Of a stretch of DNA of 64,000 nucleotides, positions 45,333-53,098 are shown in pieces. The stretch is from Planctomycetota bacterium (GTDB taxonomy: Bacteria > Planctomycetota > Phycisphaerae > Phycisphaerales > SM1A02): assembly GCA_022560875.1 (NCBI GenBank), contig JADFSH010000002.1, positions 26,217-90,216 on the forward strand, given 5' to 3'. Numbering within the stretch: the first letter of the stretch is position 1; every line of letters starts with the position of its first letter. Both the position numbers and the translations under genes were made by a program. Below the pieces are notes generated by a model. The model had not been told where the DNA came from. It saw only the letters and a program-made list of their open reading frames with translations, and did no database searches.

Positions 45333-45656
45333 ATGCCAGACAAACGGATTGGAAGGGGAGATGCCCATCGGCGGGTATCGACCTTCCGCAGCCTGCTCGT
45401 GTTGAATACCCTCCTGCTCGCTATACTGGCGGCAGTGACCTTCGGACCCTCTGCCGATGCCCAGTCACGGGCCCGAGGCCATTACACCATGGTTGCCGGA
45501 GGGGTGAACGGCTCGACCAGTTCTGCGGTCTACATCATCGACGTGATCAACCAGGAGATGATGGCGGTGGCCTATAACCAGAATACGAAACGGCTTGAAG
45601 GTATCGGGTATCGCAATCTTGCATATGACGCGACCGCCCGAACCGAACGACGCTAA
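45333..45656 (+). CDS. Small secreted protein, first of a related pair
   Basis: This 107-residue protein has a hydrophobic N-terminal segment (SLLVLNTLLLAILAAVTFGP) ending ADAQ, like a signal peptide or anchor. The mature part reads GHYTMVAGGVNGSTSSAVYIIDVINQEMMAVAY. The next gene encodes another 107-residue protein with the same layout and the same Y-I/V-ID and VAY/VYE strands. ATG 45333 is chosen because GAGG precedes it at good spacing; an upstream ATG at 45318 is the alternative. No known function. Confidence 0.65.
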   Translation: MPDKRIGRGDAHRRVSTFRSLLVLNTLLLAILAAVTFGPSADAQSRARGHYTMVAGGVNGSTSSAVYIIDVINQEMMAVAYNQNTKRLEGIGYRNLAYDATARTERR

Positions 45657-45673
45657 GGCCAGGGAGAATAATC

Positions 45674-45997
45674 ATGCGACACGAAGAACGAATAAACCTG
45701 TCCGCCTCCGTACTCTGGGCCTCTGTGTTTGTCATCATCGCGATGATCATCGTGCAGGCGGGTAAAATGCCCGGCAACGCGGCCTATGCAGAAATGGCGA
45801 CAGGGTCAGGCAGTTATACCGTGCTCACCACTAACTCCGGCAAGGGCGGAGACGCGGATCCCAATGAATTACTATACGTGATCGACAGTATGGCCCAAGT
45901 GTTGTTGGTCTATGAAATCGAGGATTCCCGGAGCGGAAATATCTTCCTCCGCGATGGAGGCAGCCTTGTGAACCTGTTCAACTCCGCTCGCCGTTAA
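45674..45997 (+). CDS. Small secreted protein, second of a related pair
   Basis: This 107-residue protein has an N-terminal hydrophobic segment (VLWASVFVIIAMIIVQAG). GSYTVLTTNSGKGG and LLYVIDSMAQVLLVYEIED correspond to GHYTMVAGGVN and AVYIIDVINQEMMAVAYNQ of the preceding protein. The two genes are 17 bases apart, each with its own ribosome-binding site (AGGGAG here), and are closed by a terminator. Similar small proteins seem common near each other in planctomycetes, but I cannot name the family. Confidence 0.65.
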   Translation: MRHEERINLSASVLWASVFVIIAMIIVQAGKMPGNAAYAEMATGSGSYTVLTTNSGKGGDADPNELLYVIDSMAQVLLVYEIEDSRSGNIFLRDGGSLVNLFNSARR

Positions 45998-46046
45998 CGG
46001 GCGAAACGGGTTCGAGAGTATGAAACAAGCAAGACCGTGCTGACAG

Positions 46047-46072
46047 CCGCGGATGGAAATCCGCGGTTTTTT
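46047..46072 (+). terminator. Rho-independent terminator after the small secreted protein pair
   Basis: A perfect 8-bp stem (CCGCGGAT / ATCCGCGG) with a GGAA loop is followed directly by TTTTTT. It lies 50 bases after the stop of the second small secreted protein. Confidence 0.9.
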
Positions 46073-46169
46073 CATGGCTTGGCACAACCGATCCGGAAGT
46101 TGTCAGGATGTCCCCTCATAAAACCAGTTTGAGATATTTATTGCATCACCGATCACCAAAGCGACGGTA

Positions 46170-47123
46170 TCATTTCGGCACTTCAACCAATGCCGGTTTT
46201 TGCGGGCGTGTGCCTCGATTGGGATGAAAGCGATCAATCGGAATCTGGAGGATTTGTTCGTTGTTCAGGCGGGCGGGGAAAGCCCGGAGCGTCTTCATCA
46301 CCTGGGGACTGTAAATCCCGCTTCTTGGATTGACGGCATCCGGCCCGAACACACCCACGGTCACGCTGCTGGTCTTTGCCGACTCGTTGTGATGGAAGTA
46401 TGCCTCGTACCCGCCGGCGCGAAGCTCGCGACAATATGCCTCCGCCTGTTGCTTCAAGGCGTCATAGTTCAGATCAGGATTGTCAAACGTGCTCCACACC
46501 GCCACATCAAGTGTGAATAGCTGTTGCGCGTTTGGATACAATTGCCGTACCACGCGCAGGTCGTAAGGAGACAGGGACTCCAGGCTCGGCTCCGGTTCAA
46601 TGTGAGTCAGTATAACCTGCGGGAAAACCCGCTGACCGTTGCTTGTGAGTGCGCGAAGACGTGTCATATCGGCTTTCGCGGCGGGATCCTCGCGACTCAT
46701 ATAGGAGCCGAATAGCACCATCGAGCCCTTACTTGAGGTGTGCGTTCGCACGTTCAGGAATTCAGATCCCAGACTGCGGAGCCTTTGAGCGGCTTCTTTC
46801 GCTGTCGCAGCATGATTCTGATCGGTATAGGTAAAAAGAACGAGTGTCCAATTCGACAAGGTCTGATCTGCGTTCGTGCCGGAACCCCTCGCTGTTGATC
46901 GTTGCGGAGTGGGAAGAGGCCGTTGTGTCGAAATATCCCAGTCTTCACCGAGGTCCAGATCGGCTAAACCGCCTGATCCTATGGTAATATCCCCGCTTCG
47001 CATACCGCTTGAACGCCGGTTGGTATCGGTCGTACTCCCCCCCGGGCCTCCCGCGCATCCGGGCAGCATGAGGGTGATAATCGCAAGTATGAGTGTCGGA
47101 ATAGGGATTTTATTGGAACCCAT
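46170..47123 (-). CDS. Lipoprotein with SPOR-like domain
   Basis: This is a 317-residue lipoprotein. The N-terminus LILAIITLMLPGCAGG carries a good lipobox (LPGC). A low-complexity Gly/Ser/Thr linker (about 24-85) leads to a region with two related alpha/beta units: WTLVLFTYTDQNHAATAKEAAQRLRSLG and LFTLDVAVWSTFDNPDLNYDALKQQAEAYCRELRAGGYEAYF. The second looks like a SPOR-type domain that binds peptidoglycan glycan strands. GGAG lies upstream of ATG 47123. It would sit at the outer or inner membrane face toward the cell wall; the precise role is unknown. Confidence 0.7.
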   Translation of the reverse strand: MGSNKIPIPTLILAIITLMLPGCAGGPGGSTTDTNRRSSGMRSGDITIGSGGLADLDLGEDWDISTQRPLPTPQRSTARGSGTNADQTLSNWTLVLFTYTDQNHAATAKEAAQRLRSLGSEFLNVRTHTSSKGSMVLFGSYMSREDPAAKADMTRLRALTSNGQRVFPQVILTHIEPEPSLESLSPYDLRVVRQLYPNAQQLFTLDVAVWSTFDNPDLNYDALKQQAEAYCRELRAGGYEAYFHHNESAKTSSVTVGVFGPDAVNPRSGIYSPQVMKTLRAFPARLNNEQILQIPIDRFHPNRGTRPQKPALVEVPK

Positions 47124-47200
47124 CTGATGTGCTCCGGACTATGGGAATAGTATACCAAAAGCATCTTCCCCAAGTCGCATTGAAACTAGGTCCGAGAACG

Positions 47201-47221
47201 CTGTAAATACAGTCGTATAAT
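47201..47221 (+). promoter_or_regulatory. TATAAT box with overlapping 12-bp palindrome
   Basis: TATAAT at 47216-47221 is a perfect -10 box. A perfect palindrome CTGTAAATACAG (47201-47212) sits just upstream in the spacer. The nearest + gene is the FlgM-like one at 47390, 168 bases on. There is no clear -35. It could be an operator; the protein is unknown. Confidence 0.35.
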
Positions 47222-47389
47222 GTAATTGAGTCCTTTTCGGTCATTTGCCTAAAGTTCAAGCAAATGGCGTTCATTCGTCGATCAAGAAAGTGTGGACGCG
47301 GACTTTTCCAGGTGCTCTTCGCGGCCAGGAATAATAGGGTTGGGTTACGAGTTAACCTATCGAGTGGGTTCACGTAGGAGATGATTTTT

Positions 47390-47683
47390 ATGCCGGATAT
47401 TTCGTCCATCGGGAGCGGTTCTCTTGATCCACTGAGCCGTCCCGGTGCCGTCACCGCCTATCATCGAAATGGCACGAGCGATAGCCGCTCGGTGGTGAAT
47501 CGAGATACTGATCGAGTGGAACTCTCCGATCACGCTCGCTTCCTCGGTCTGCTCGGGCAGCTTCCGAAAGGACGCGTGGATCTCGTTGAGCAGATCCGCC
47601 AGGCCATTGTCATGGGTGAGTACGAGACTGAGCAAAAGCTCGGTATCGCAATCGGTCGCCTGATCGATGACATCAACGAGTAA
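47390..47683 (+). CDS. FlgM-like anti-sigma factor
   Basis: This 97-residue protein has a disordered N-terminal half (Ser, Gly, Arg rich) and a helical C-terminal half. DRVELSDHARFLGLLGQL, VDLVEQIRQAIVMGEYETEQ and IGRLIDDI fit the FlgM pattern of RVELS, helix, VdxxkVxxIkxaIxxGxYxvd. FlgM binds and inhibits FliA; a FliA-type sigma factor is encoded at 30945-31790, 16 kb away. AGGAG precedes ATG 47390, which is preferred over the overlapping ATG at 47381. A terminator follows. Identification rests on the short C-terminal pattern. Confidence 0.65.
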   Translation: MPDISSIGSGSLDPLSRPGAVTAYHRNGTSDSRSVVNRDTDRVELSDHARFLGLLGQLPKGRVDLVEQIRQAIVMGEYETEQKLGIAIGRLIDDINE

Positions 47684-47718
47684 CGGTCTTTAGACCCTGA
47701 TCTTCTCATGCAAATAAA

Positions 47719-47747
47719 AAGGCCCGCGACGTTTCGTCGCGGGCCTT
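47719..47747. terminator. Bidirectional rho-independent terminator
   Basis: A perfect 13-bp stem (AAGGCCCGCGACG / CGTCGCGGGCCTT) with a TTT loop lies between the convergent FlgM-like and amidohydrolase genes. AAAAA precedes and CTTCG follows, so the - strand reading has the better U-tract. Confidence 0.9.
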
Positions 47748-47790
47748 CGTGTTGATCGGGGTCGCGAAGCAGAAGGTTGTTTCGAGGTCA

Positions 47791-49125
47791 TCAATCGATC
47801 AATCCGAGCTGGCGATACTTTTCTCGATACTTCTCGTAGAGCGCCTTGTGACGATTGCCCAGATCAATCTCGCGTCCGTCGATGAAGGCGAGGATCACAT
47901 CCGTGGTGATCTCCAGGGGATCGCCGGAGGTGACGATGAGCGTGGCCGCCTTGCCGGTTTCGATCGATCCGTGCGTCTCGCCGATTCCGAGAATTTCTGC
48001 GGCATAGAGCGTGACGCTTTTCAAGGCGACATCACGATCAAGGCCGTACGCAGCGGAAGTGGCTGCGACATGATTGAGGTTGCGCTCGTGAGCGGCGCCG
48101 GCTCCGGAGGCGAGGCAGAACCGAACGCCCGCTTCATGCAGATTCAGCGGGAGCTTGAACGCCTCGTCGTAGTCGGCATGTCGAGCGCCAGGCAGCCGAT
48201 GCAACCCGCCGATGATGACGGGAATGTCATACTCCACCAGCAGGGAAGTGACCCGGTCGGCCTGGGTGCCGCCCACGATGATGATCTTCAAGCCGCGACG
48301 TTGGGCCCAGGCGACCGCTGATTCGATCTGGCCGGTCGATGAAGCATGAACAAAGATGGACTTCTCGCCGAGCACGAAGGGCCGCATCGCCTCGAAACGC
48401 AGATCGGTTTCCAGTTCCGCATCCGCTTCCTTGGCCTGAGCGTAGGCGAGCGATTCATCAAAGAGCTTCTCGATTTCGAGAAGGTTCTTCTCCAACTGCT
48501 TCTTGAAGTCTTCGGGATTGCTTCTTCTTCGGAAAAAGCGTCGCCCGCCGAAGGGATCGGTGCGGGGCCAGTTCACTACCAGCCCGGCATTGTCGTTGAT
48601 GGCGAGGTCTTCCCACGTCCAGCCATCCAGACGGATGATAGAACAACGACCTGAGACCAGTCCCCCGGAGGGGTTGGTCAGGGCGGTGAGAATGCCGTTG
48701 GCCCGCGCCACCGGGAGAAGCTCGCTGTCGGGGTTGATGGCGATGACCGCTCGCGCTTCCGGCGTAAAGTTGCCGAACTCATCGAAATCGTGGGTGACGT
48801 CCACCGCACCGGTTTCAGTCAGCCCGAGATTCGTGTCTGCAGCGATCAGGCCGGGATACACATGCAGGCCCGCAGCATCCCGCAGGATGGCTCCATCCGT
48901 CTGAGGTGGTTGCCCCTCACCGATGTCGGTGATCACGCCATTGGCAAACGAGACGTATCCATTGGCGATCGTTTTGCCCGAGACGGTGTGAATCGTCGCG
49001 TCATGGATAATGACGGTCTTGCTCTGGACCGGGGCGGGTATCTGCCTTGACTGGCCATATGAAGATTGGGCGATCGTCATCGCGAGGGTCGCGCCTGCAA
49101 TCGTCGCTATTGAACATGCTTTCAT
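47791..49125 (-). CDS. Secreted amidohydrolase-family protein, HxH-lacking
   Basis: This 444-residue protein has a signal peptide (CSIATIAGATLAMTIAQSSYGQ). It has the composite amidohydrolase layout: an N-terminal beta-sandwich (VIIHDATIHTVSGKTIANG), a TIM barrel and a C-terminal return (IGSIETGKAATLIVTSGDPLEI-like ending, seen as GSIETGKAATLIV). At the first barrel strand, where active enzymes have PGLIDxHxH, it reads YPGLIAADTNLGLTE, so the first two metal ligands are missing. It probably is not a classic metallohydrolase. ATG 49125 has AGAGGA upstream; the ATG at 49143 overlaps the previous stop. It follows the double-domain protein directly and probably works with it. Confidence 0.8.
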   Translation of the reverse strand: MKACSIATIAGATLAMTIAQSSYGQSRQIPAPVQSKTVIIHDATIHTVSGKTIANGYVSFANGVITDIGEGQPPQTDGAILRDAAGLHVYPGLIAADTNLGLTETGAVDVTHDFDEFGNFTPEARAVIAINPDSELLPVARANGILTALTNPSGGLVSGRCSIIRLDGWTWEDLAINDNAGLVVNWPRTDPFGGRRFFRRRSNPEDFKKQLEKNLLEIEKLFDESLAYAQAKEADAELETDLRFEAMRPFVLGEKSIFVHASSTGQIESAVAWAQRRGLKIIIVGGTQADRVTSLLVEYDIPVIIGGLHRLPGARHADYDEAFKLPLNLHEAGVRFCLASGAGAAHERNLNHVAATSAAYGLDRDVALKSVTLYAAEILGIGETHGSIETGKAATLIVTSGDPLEITTDVILAFIDGREIDLGNRHKALYEKYREKYRQLGLID

Positions 49126-49139
49126 GGTGTGAATTCCTC

Positions 49140-52100
49140 TCATCGTTCACCTCCCGTCGAGTTCATAAGCTCGTAGAGCTCTTCCTGGCTGCAGCAGTCG
49201 CCGGGCCGGACTCGCAGGGGATCACGTCCCATTTGCCAGTCCTGCATCATTTGCTGCTCAAGCTGAGCCATTTCATGGGGCCGCCTTCCTCGCCGGCCTT
49301 CGCCACCATTACCACCGTTCTTTTCATCCTTGCCGTTCTTTTTCTTGTCATGAGACTGGGCGTGGATTTTCTGGATGATCCGCTGGCGTTCGCTCATGGT
49401 CTTTTTCCTGAGGGCCTCATCAGTCCGCAGGTCGAAGTACCGCGCCCCCTCGATCCAGGTCTGCTCGCAACGGGCGTAGGTGCTCAGGGGGCTTGCCGAC
49501 CAGACGACGAAGTCAGCGTCCTTGCCCACTTCGAGCGATCCGACCCGATGATCAATTCGCAATTGTCTGGCGGGATTGATGGTCACGAGCTTGAGAGCCT
49601 CGTGGGGATCGAGTCCGCCGTACCTGACCGCCTTGGACGCTTCGGTGTTCATGCGTCGGGCGAGTTCGCTGGAATCGGAGTTGAACGACACCACGACGCC
49701 GACGTTGGTCATGAGAGCCCCATTGAAGGGGATCGCATCCTGGACCTCGACCTTGTAGGCCCACCAGTCACTGAAGGTGCTGGCTCCGGCCCCATGCTCG
49801 GCGATGGCTTCGGCGATCTTGTAGCCCTCCAGCACATGCTGGAACGTGCCGATGGTGAAGCCGAAATCATCCGCGATGCGAATGAGCATGAGAATCTCAT
49901 CCTGGCGATAACTGTGGCTGTGAACCAGTCGCTCGCCATCGAGAATCTCAACCAGGGCGTCAAGTTCGAGATCGCGTCGGGGGGGCATCACATTCTCCCG
50001 CTGCTCGGTGGGCAGGGAGAGATAGCGATCCCAGGTTTTCTTGTAGTCGCTGGCCGCGGTAAAGGCGTCGCGAATGACGGTCGCCACTCCCATGCGGGTG
50101 TCGGGATAGCGCCCGCTGGATCGCTTCGGATTTTCGCCGAGGGCGAACTTGATGCCTTCGATGGCATCGGGAATGCGAAGCTGATCGGTGGCAGCACCCC
50201 ATTTGAGTTTGATGACGGAATTCTGTCCGCCGATGGGGTTGGCCGAGCCGTGGAGCTGGTTGATCGTCGTGAGACCGCCGGCGAGTTGGCGATAGAAGTT
50301 GATGTCATCGGGATTGATGACGTCGGCGATGCGAACCTCTGCGGTGACGGCCTGGGAGCCTTCATTCACGCCCCCGCTGATCCCGGTGTGACTGTGGCAA
50401 TCCAGCAGGCCGGGCGTGACGTGCTTGCCTTCGGCTTCGATGATGAGCATGTCCGGGGTCGGTTCCCGCTCTGAGGCGGGGCCGACGTAGGCGATCTTGC
50501 CGCCCGCGATGATCAGGCAGCCGTCTTCGATAATGCCTTCGGGCCCTTCGGTCCAGATGGTTGCGCCGCGCACGTAGATTTTCTGTGAAGTTGGCGAGGC
50601 GTCCACGCCGTAGGCACCAAGCGGCATCACAAGCTCTTCAGGCGGCAGACCGCCAATGACCTCGTCTGATTTGTCATCATCCTTCGCCTCATCGGTGTCG
50701 TCTTCGCTTTGCTCGTCATCAATGGCATCCGGGGTGGGCGTGAAAGTGAACTGGAATCGATCACCGTCCGGCATGATGCCGTTGCCGGTGATGGAATCAC
50801 CAGTGACAACGCCACTGAGCTGCACATAACCGTCGGTTTCCAGGGCTTCGCCGCTCACCACGATCGTAATCAGGTCTTTTTTCACGACGACCTTTTTAGC
50901 CTTGAGTTCCTTGTCATCTGCAAGATCGAAGGTCACCGATTTCTTTTCGGTGTCAATGTCGGCTTGGCTGGTGTGACCATGACTGGTCCAGAAGGCGTAC
51001 TTGCCCTTGAGTTCGATGAGGGGTTTGGTTGAGATCTCGTGACGCCGACCGTTGACCCAGGTGTCCCGAATCTTGGCGTCCTTGTCGAAGAGACCGCCTT
51101 CGACAACGACGAGATTGGCCGCCTTGCCGACTTCGATGGTTCCCAGAACATTTTCGAGGCCGAGCATGGCGGCGGGGCTTGTCGTCAAGGCCGCCAGGGC
51201 GTCGTCTTCCGAAAGGCCGTGCTTGATGGCCAGTCGAAGGTTCTTGAAGAAGTCCTTGCGTTTTTCCAGTCGATGGGTGGTCAGGGCCATGGTGACGCCG
51301 GCCTGGAGGAGACGACGAGGATTCGTCGGGGCCTGCTCCCAGGTCATCAGGTCACGCAAAGTAGCGCGATCCGCTTCCGATACGCTGGTGACCTCGGGCG
51401 TCTTCGGGTAATTCAAGGGCACGATGATCGACCGGCCGGTCGCGACGACCTCATCCAGCCGGCGAAACTCCAGCCCGCTACCGAGCATGGTCATGTCGAG
51501 GTTGAATTCCGCCCCGATCCGATGGGCGCGAAGCAGGTTGAGTTCGTCGCTGACATCAAAGAGTACGGACTGCTGACGCAGGATGACTTCGCCCATCGCA
51601 TCCAAAGCGTCGGCGCGAAGGGGCGGTTCATTGCCTTCGGGATGTTGAGTCCACACGGCACGTGACGCACTGTGCCAACGAGCGTCAAGCAGGGTCTGAC
51701 GCATCAGGGCGATCGCCCCCATGAGCGAACCGGGGTAATTGCCCCGGCCGAATCCCCGCGTGGTGCTGAAGCCTGCGGCCATGGACGTGCGATCAAGATA
51801 GCTCAATGCATGTTCATCGGAATCGGCCAGGGCGATCACGGCACCCGTGCCCCGCCAGATGCCGGCTTCGGGATAGACCGCCGCGGCGGTGAAACCCATT
51901 GATCGCATTTCCTTGCGGAGTTTTTCATCCGGGGAAGGTTGATCGATCATGTTGATTTCCGGATGAATGTGCGTATTCCAATGCGCCCCGGGAGAATCAT
52001 CACGCTCGCCCGGCTTGATCAGCAGGGCGGCGTCGATGAGACCGGGATAGACCGTGAGTCCTTCACCCGGCCAGACCTGGGCACCCGCAGGAGGTTGGAC

Positions 52101-52325
52101 GTCTTCTCCAATCGCAACGATGACGCCGTCTTTGATCACGATGGTCGCGCGCTCGAGAACCGTTCCCGGCCTGATCACGACTTTGGCGTCAAGGATGGCG
52201 TGAGCCCGGAGGTCGGCTTCGCGCATGCCATTGGGCGGCGCGGACTGGCCGAATAGTGTCGGGCTGGACAGTCCCACCGCCAGGACCGACAAGGAAAGTA
52301 TGGAACACAATTTCAAGGTTCGCAT
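49140..52325 (-). CDS. Secreted double-domain amidohydrolase
   Basis: This 1061-residue protein has a signal peptide (LCSILSLSVLAVGLSSPTLFGQ) and two amidohydrolase domains in tandem. The first (about 30-430) lacks the HxH motif at PGLIDAALLIKPG, like the neighbouring protein. After a beta-rich linker with an acidic stretch (EQSEDDTDEAKDDDKSDE), the second (about 590-1000) has TPGLLDCHSHTGISGG with an intact HxH, plus SVIKLKWGA, DRYLSLPTEQRENV and FNSDSSELARRMN with the later Asp. The C-terminal tail is rich in Lys, Gly and Arg. Only the second domain is likely catalytic (imidazolonepropionase-like or dipeptidase-like). GGAGG precedes ATG 52325. It is followed by the single-domain protein. 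Confidence 0.82.
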   Translation of the reverse strand: MRTLKLCSILSLSVLAVGLSSPTLFGQSAPPNGMREADLRAHAILDAKVVIRPGTVLERATIVIKDGVIVAIGEDVQPPAGAQVWPGEGLTVYPGLIDAALLIKPGERDDSPGAHWNTHIHPEINMIDQPSPDEKLRKEMRSMGFTAAAVYPEAGIWRGTGAVIALADSDEHALSYLDRTSMAAGFSTTRGFGRGNYPGSLMGAIALMRQTLLDARWHSASRAVWTQHPEGNEPPLRADALDAMGEVILRQQSVLFDVSDELNLLRAHRIGAEFNLDMTMLGSGLEFRRLDEVVATGRSIIVPLNYPKTPEVTSVSEADRATLRDLMTWEQAPTNPRRLLQAGVTMALTTHRLEKRKDFFKNLRLAIKHGLSEDDALAALTTSPAAMLGLENVLGTIEVGKAANLVVVEGGLFDKDAKIRDTWVNGRRHEISTKPLIELKGKYAFWTSHGHTSQADIDTEKKSVTFDLADDKELKAKKVVVKKDLITIVVSGEALETDGYVQLSGVVTGDSITGNGIMPDGDRFQFTFTPTPDAIDDEQSEDDTDEAKDDDKSDEVIGGLPPEELVMPLGAYGVDASPTSQKIYVRGATIWTEGPEGIIEDGCLIIAGGKIAYVGPASEREPTPDMLIIEAEGKHVTPGLLDCHSHTGISGGVNEGSQAVTAEVRIADVINPDDINFYRQLAGGLTTINQLHGSANPIGGQNSVIKLKWGAATDQLRIPDAIEGIKFALGENPKRSSGRYPDTRMGVATVIRDAFTAASDYKKTWDRYLSLPTEQRENVMPPRRDLELDALVEILDGERLVHSHSYRQDEILMLIRIADDFGFTIGTFQHVLEGYKIAEAIAEHGAGASTFSDWWAYKVEVQDAIPFNGALMTNVGVVVSFNSDSSELARRMNTEASKAVRYGGLDPHEALKLVTINPARQLRIDHRVGSLEVGKDADFVVWSASPLSTYARCEQTWIEGARYFDLRTDEALRKKTMSERQRIIQKIHAQSHDKKKNGKDEKNGGNGGEGRRGRRPHEMAQLEQQMMQDWQMGRDPLRVRPGDCCSQEELYELMNSTGGER

Positions 52326-52455
52326 GGGCGATCCCTCCACATTTAGGGGTTTTAGCCGATGATAACGGATCATATGAATAATGTAGGGGGAAAAGTCCCG
52401 GAGTCGTATCAATGATCGTGGATATGTTACCGGGGGGGTGGATAGGGGTAGCTGG

Positions 52456-52929
52456 CTAACCGGCAGGGGTGTCCCCAATGCTCACCAGATCGCCTTCGGC
52501 GATCTCGCCCGACTCGATCACTTCGCAGCGGAGTCCCGCGCGATGCGTCATGGCGAGTACCAGCCCCTTCAGACCGGTCATGCTTTCCAGCATATTACAT
52601 GGCTCGCACAACTCCACGCCTCGGAGGGTTACTGTCGATCCGACCCGGAAGGTCTTTCCCACCAAGCGGTTGAGAGCCACCCCTACCGTGATGAGATTGC
52701 GACGACACTCACTGGGCCTCAGGTGCAGCCCGTATTCCTCATGGCAGGCGAGCAGGGCTTCGGAGGCGGTCATCGTCACCTGGGCCTTGGGGGCGACGGT
52801 CCCGCCCTGAGCCTTGCCGCGCTCCGAGTAGAGGTCACCCTCGAGCCCGAATCCGGCCTCGCATTTGATGGAAGCATGGCGGGTCATGGGCTCGCCGCCT
52901 TTGGATTTGGTGTAGATGCCAAGGATCAT
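52456..52929 (-). CDS. MOSC domain-containing protein
   Basis: This 157-residue protein is a stand-alone MOSC domain. GLEGDLYSERG, ECRRNLITVGVALNRLVGK, GVELCEPCNMLESMTG (with the conserved Cys) and MTHRAGLRCEVIESGEI are in the usual order. MOSC proteins bind molybdenum cofactor or carry persulfide sulfur on the Cys; the YiiM/MOSC group is linked to detoxifying N-hydroxylated compounds. No molybdopterin gene is adjacent. GGAG lies upstream of ATG 52929, with longer than ideal spacing. Confidence 0.88.
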   Translation of the reverse strand: MILGIYTKSKGGEPMTRHASIKCEAGFGLEGDLYSERGKAQGGTVAPKAQVTMTASEALLACHEEYGLHLRPSECRRNLITVGVALNRLVGKTFRVGSTVTLRGVELCEPCNMLESMTGLKGLVLAMTHRAGLRCEVIESGEIAEGDLVSIGDTPAG

Positions 52930-53098
52930 TGTGTAGCTGTCTCCTTAAGTGGATCGTAGCGCGGAGGATGGGTATCGCCCACCGTGTTACTTATGATTAG
53001 CAGGACAGACCGGAGTTCATCTTAATTTCATTGGCTCATGTCTGGTTATCAGGTACACTAGATTGTGATTGATAGGGGTAACTTACGGAGGATCTGGG

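Noticed and set aside
47201..47212. LexA (SOS) box reading of CTGTAAATACAG
   Set aside because: The half-sites CTGT and ACAG are only four bases apart, whereas the enterobacterial-type box needs eight, so I list it only as a palindrome of unknown use.
49047..50474. 475-residue + strand frame
   Set aside because: Antisense to the double amidohydrolase; no recognisable domain.
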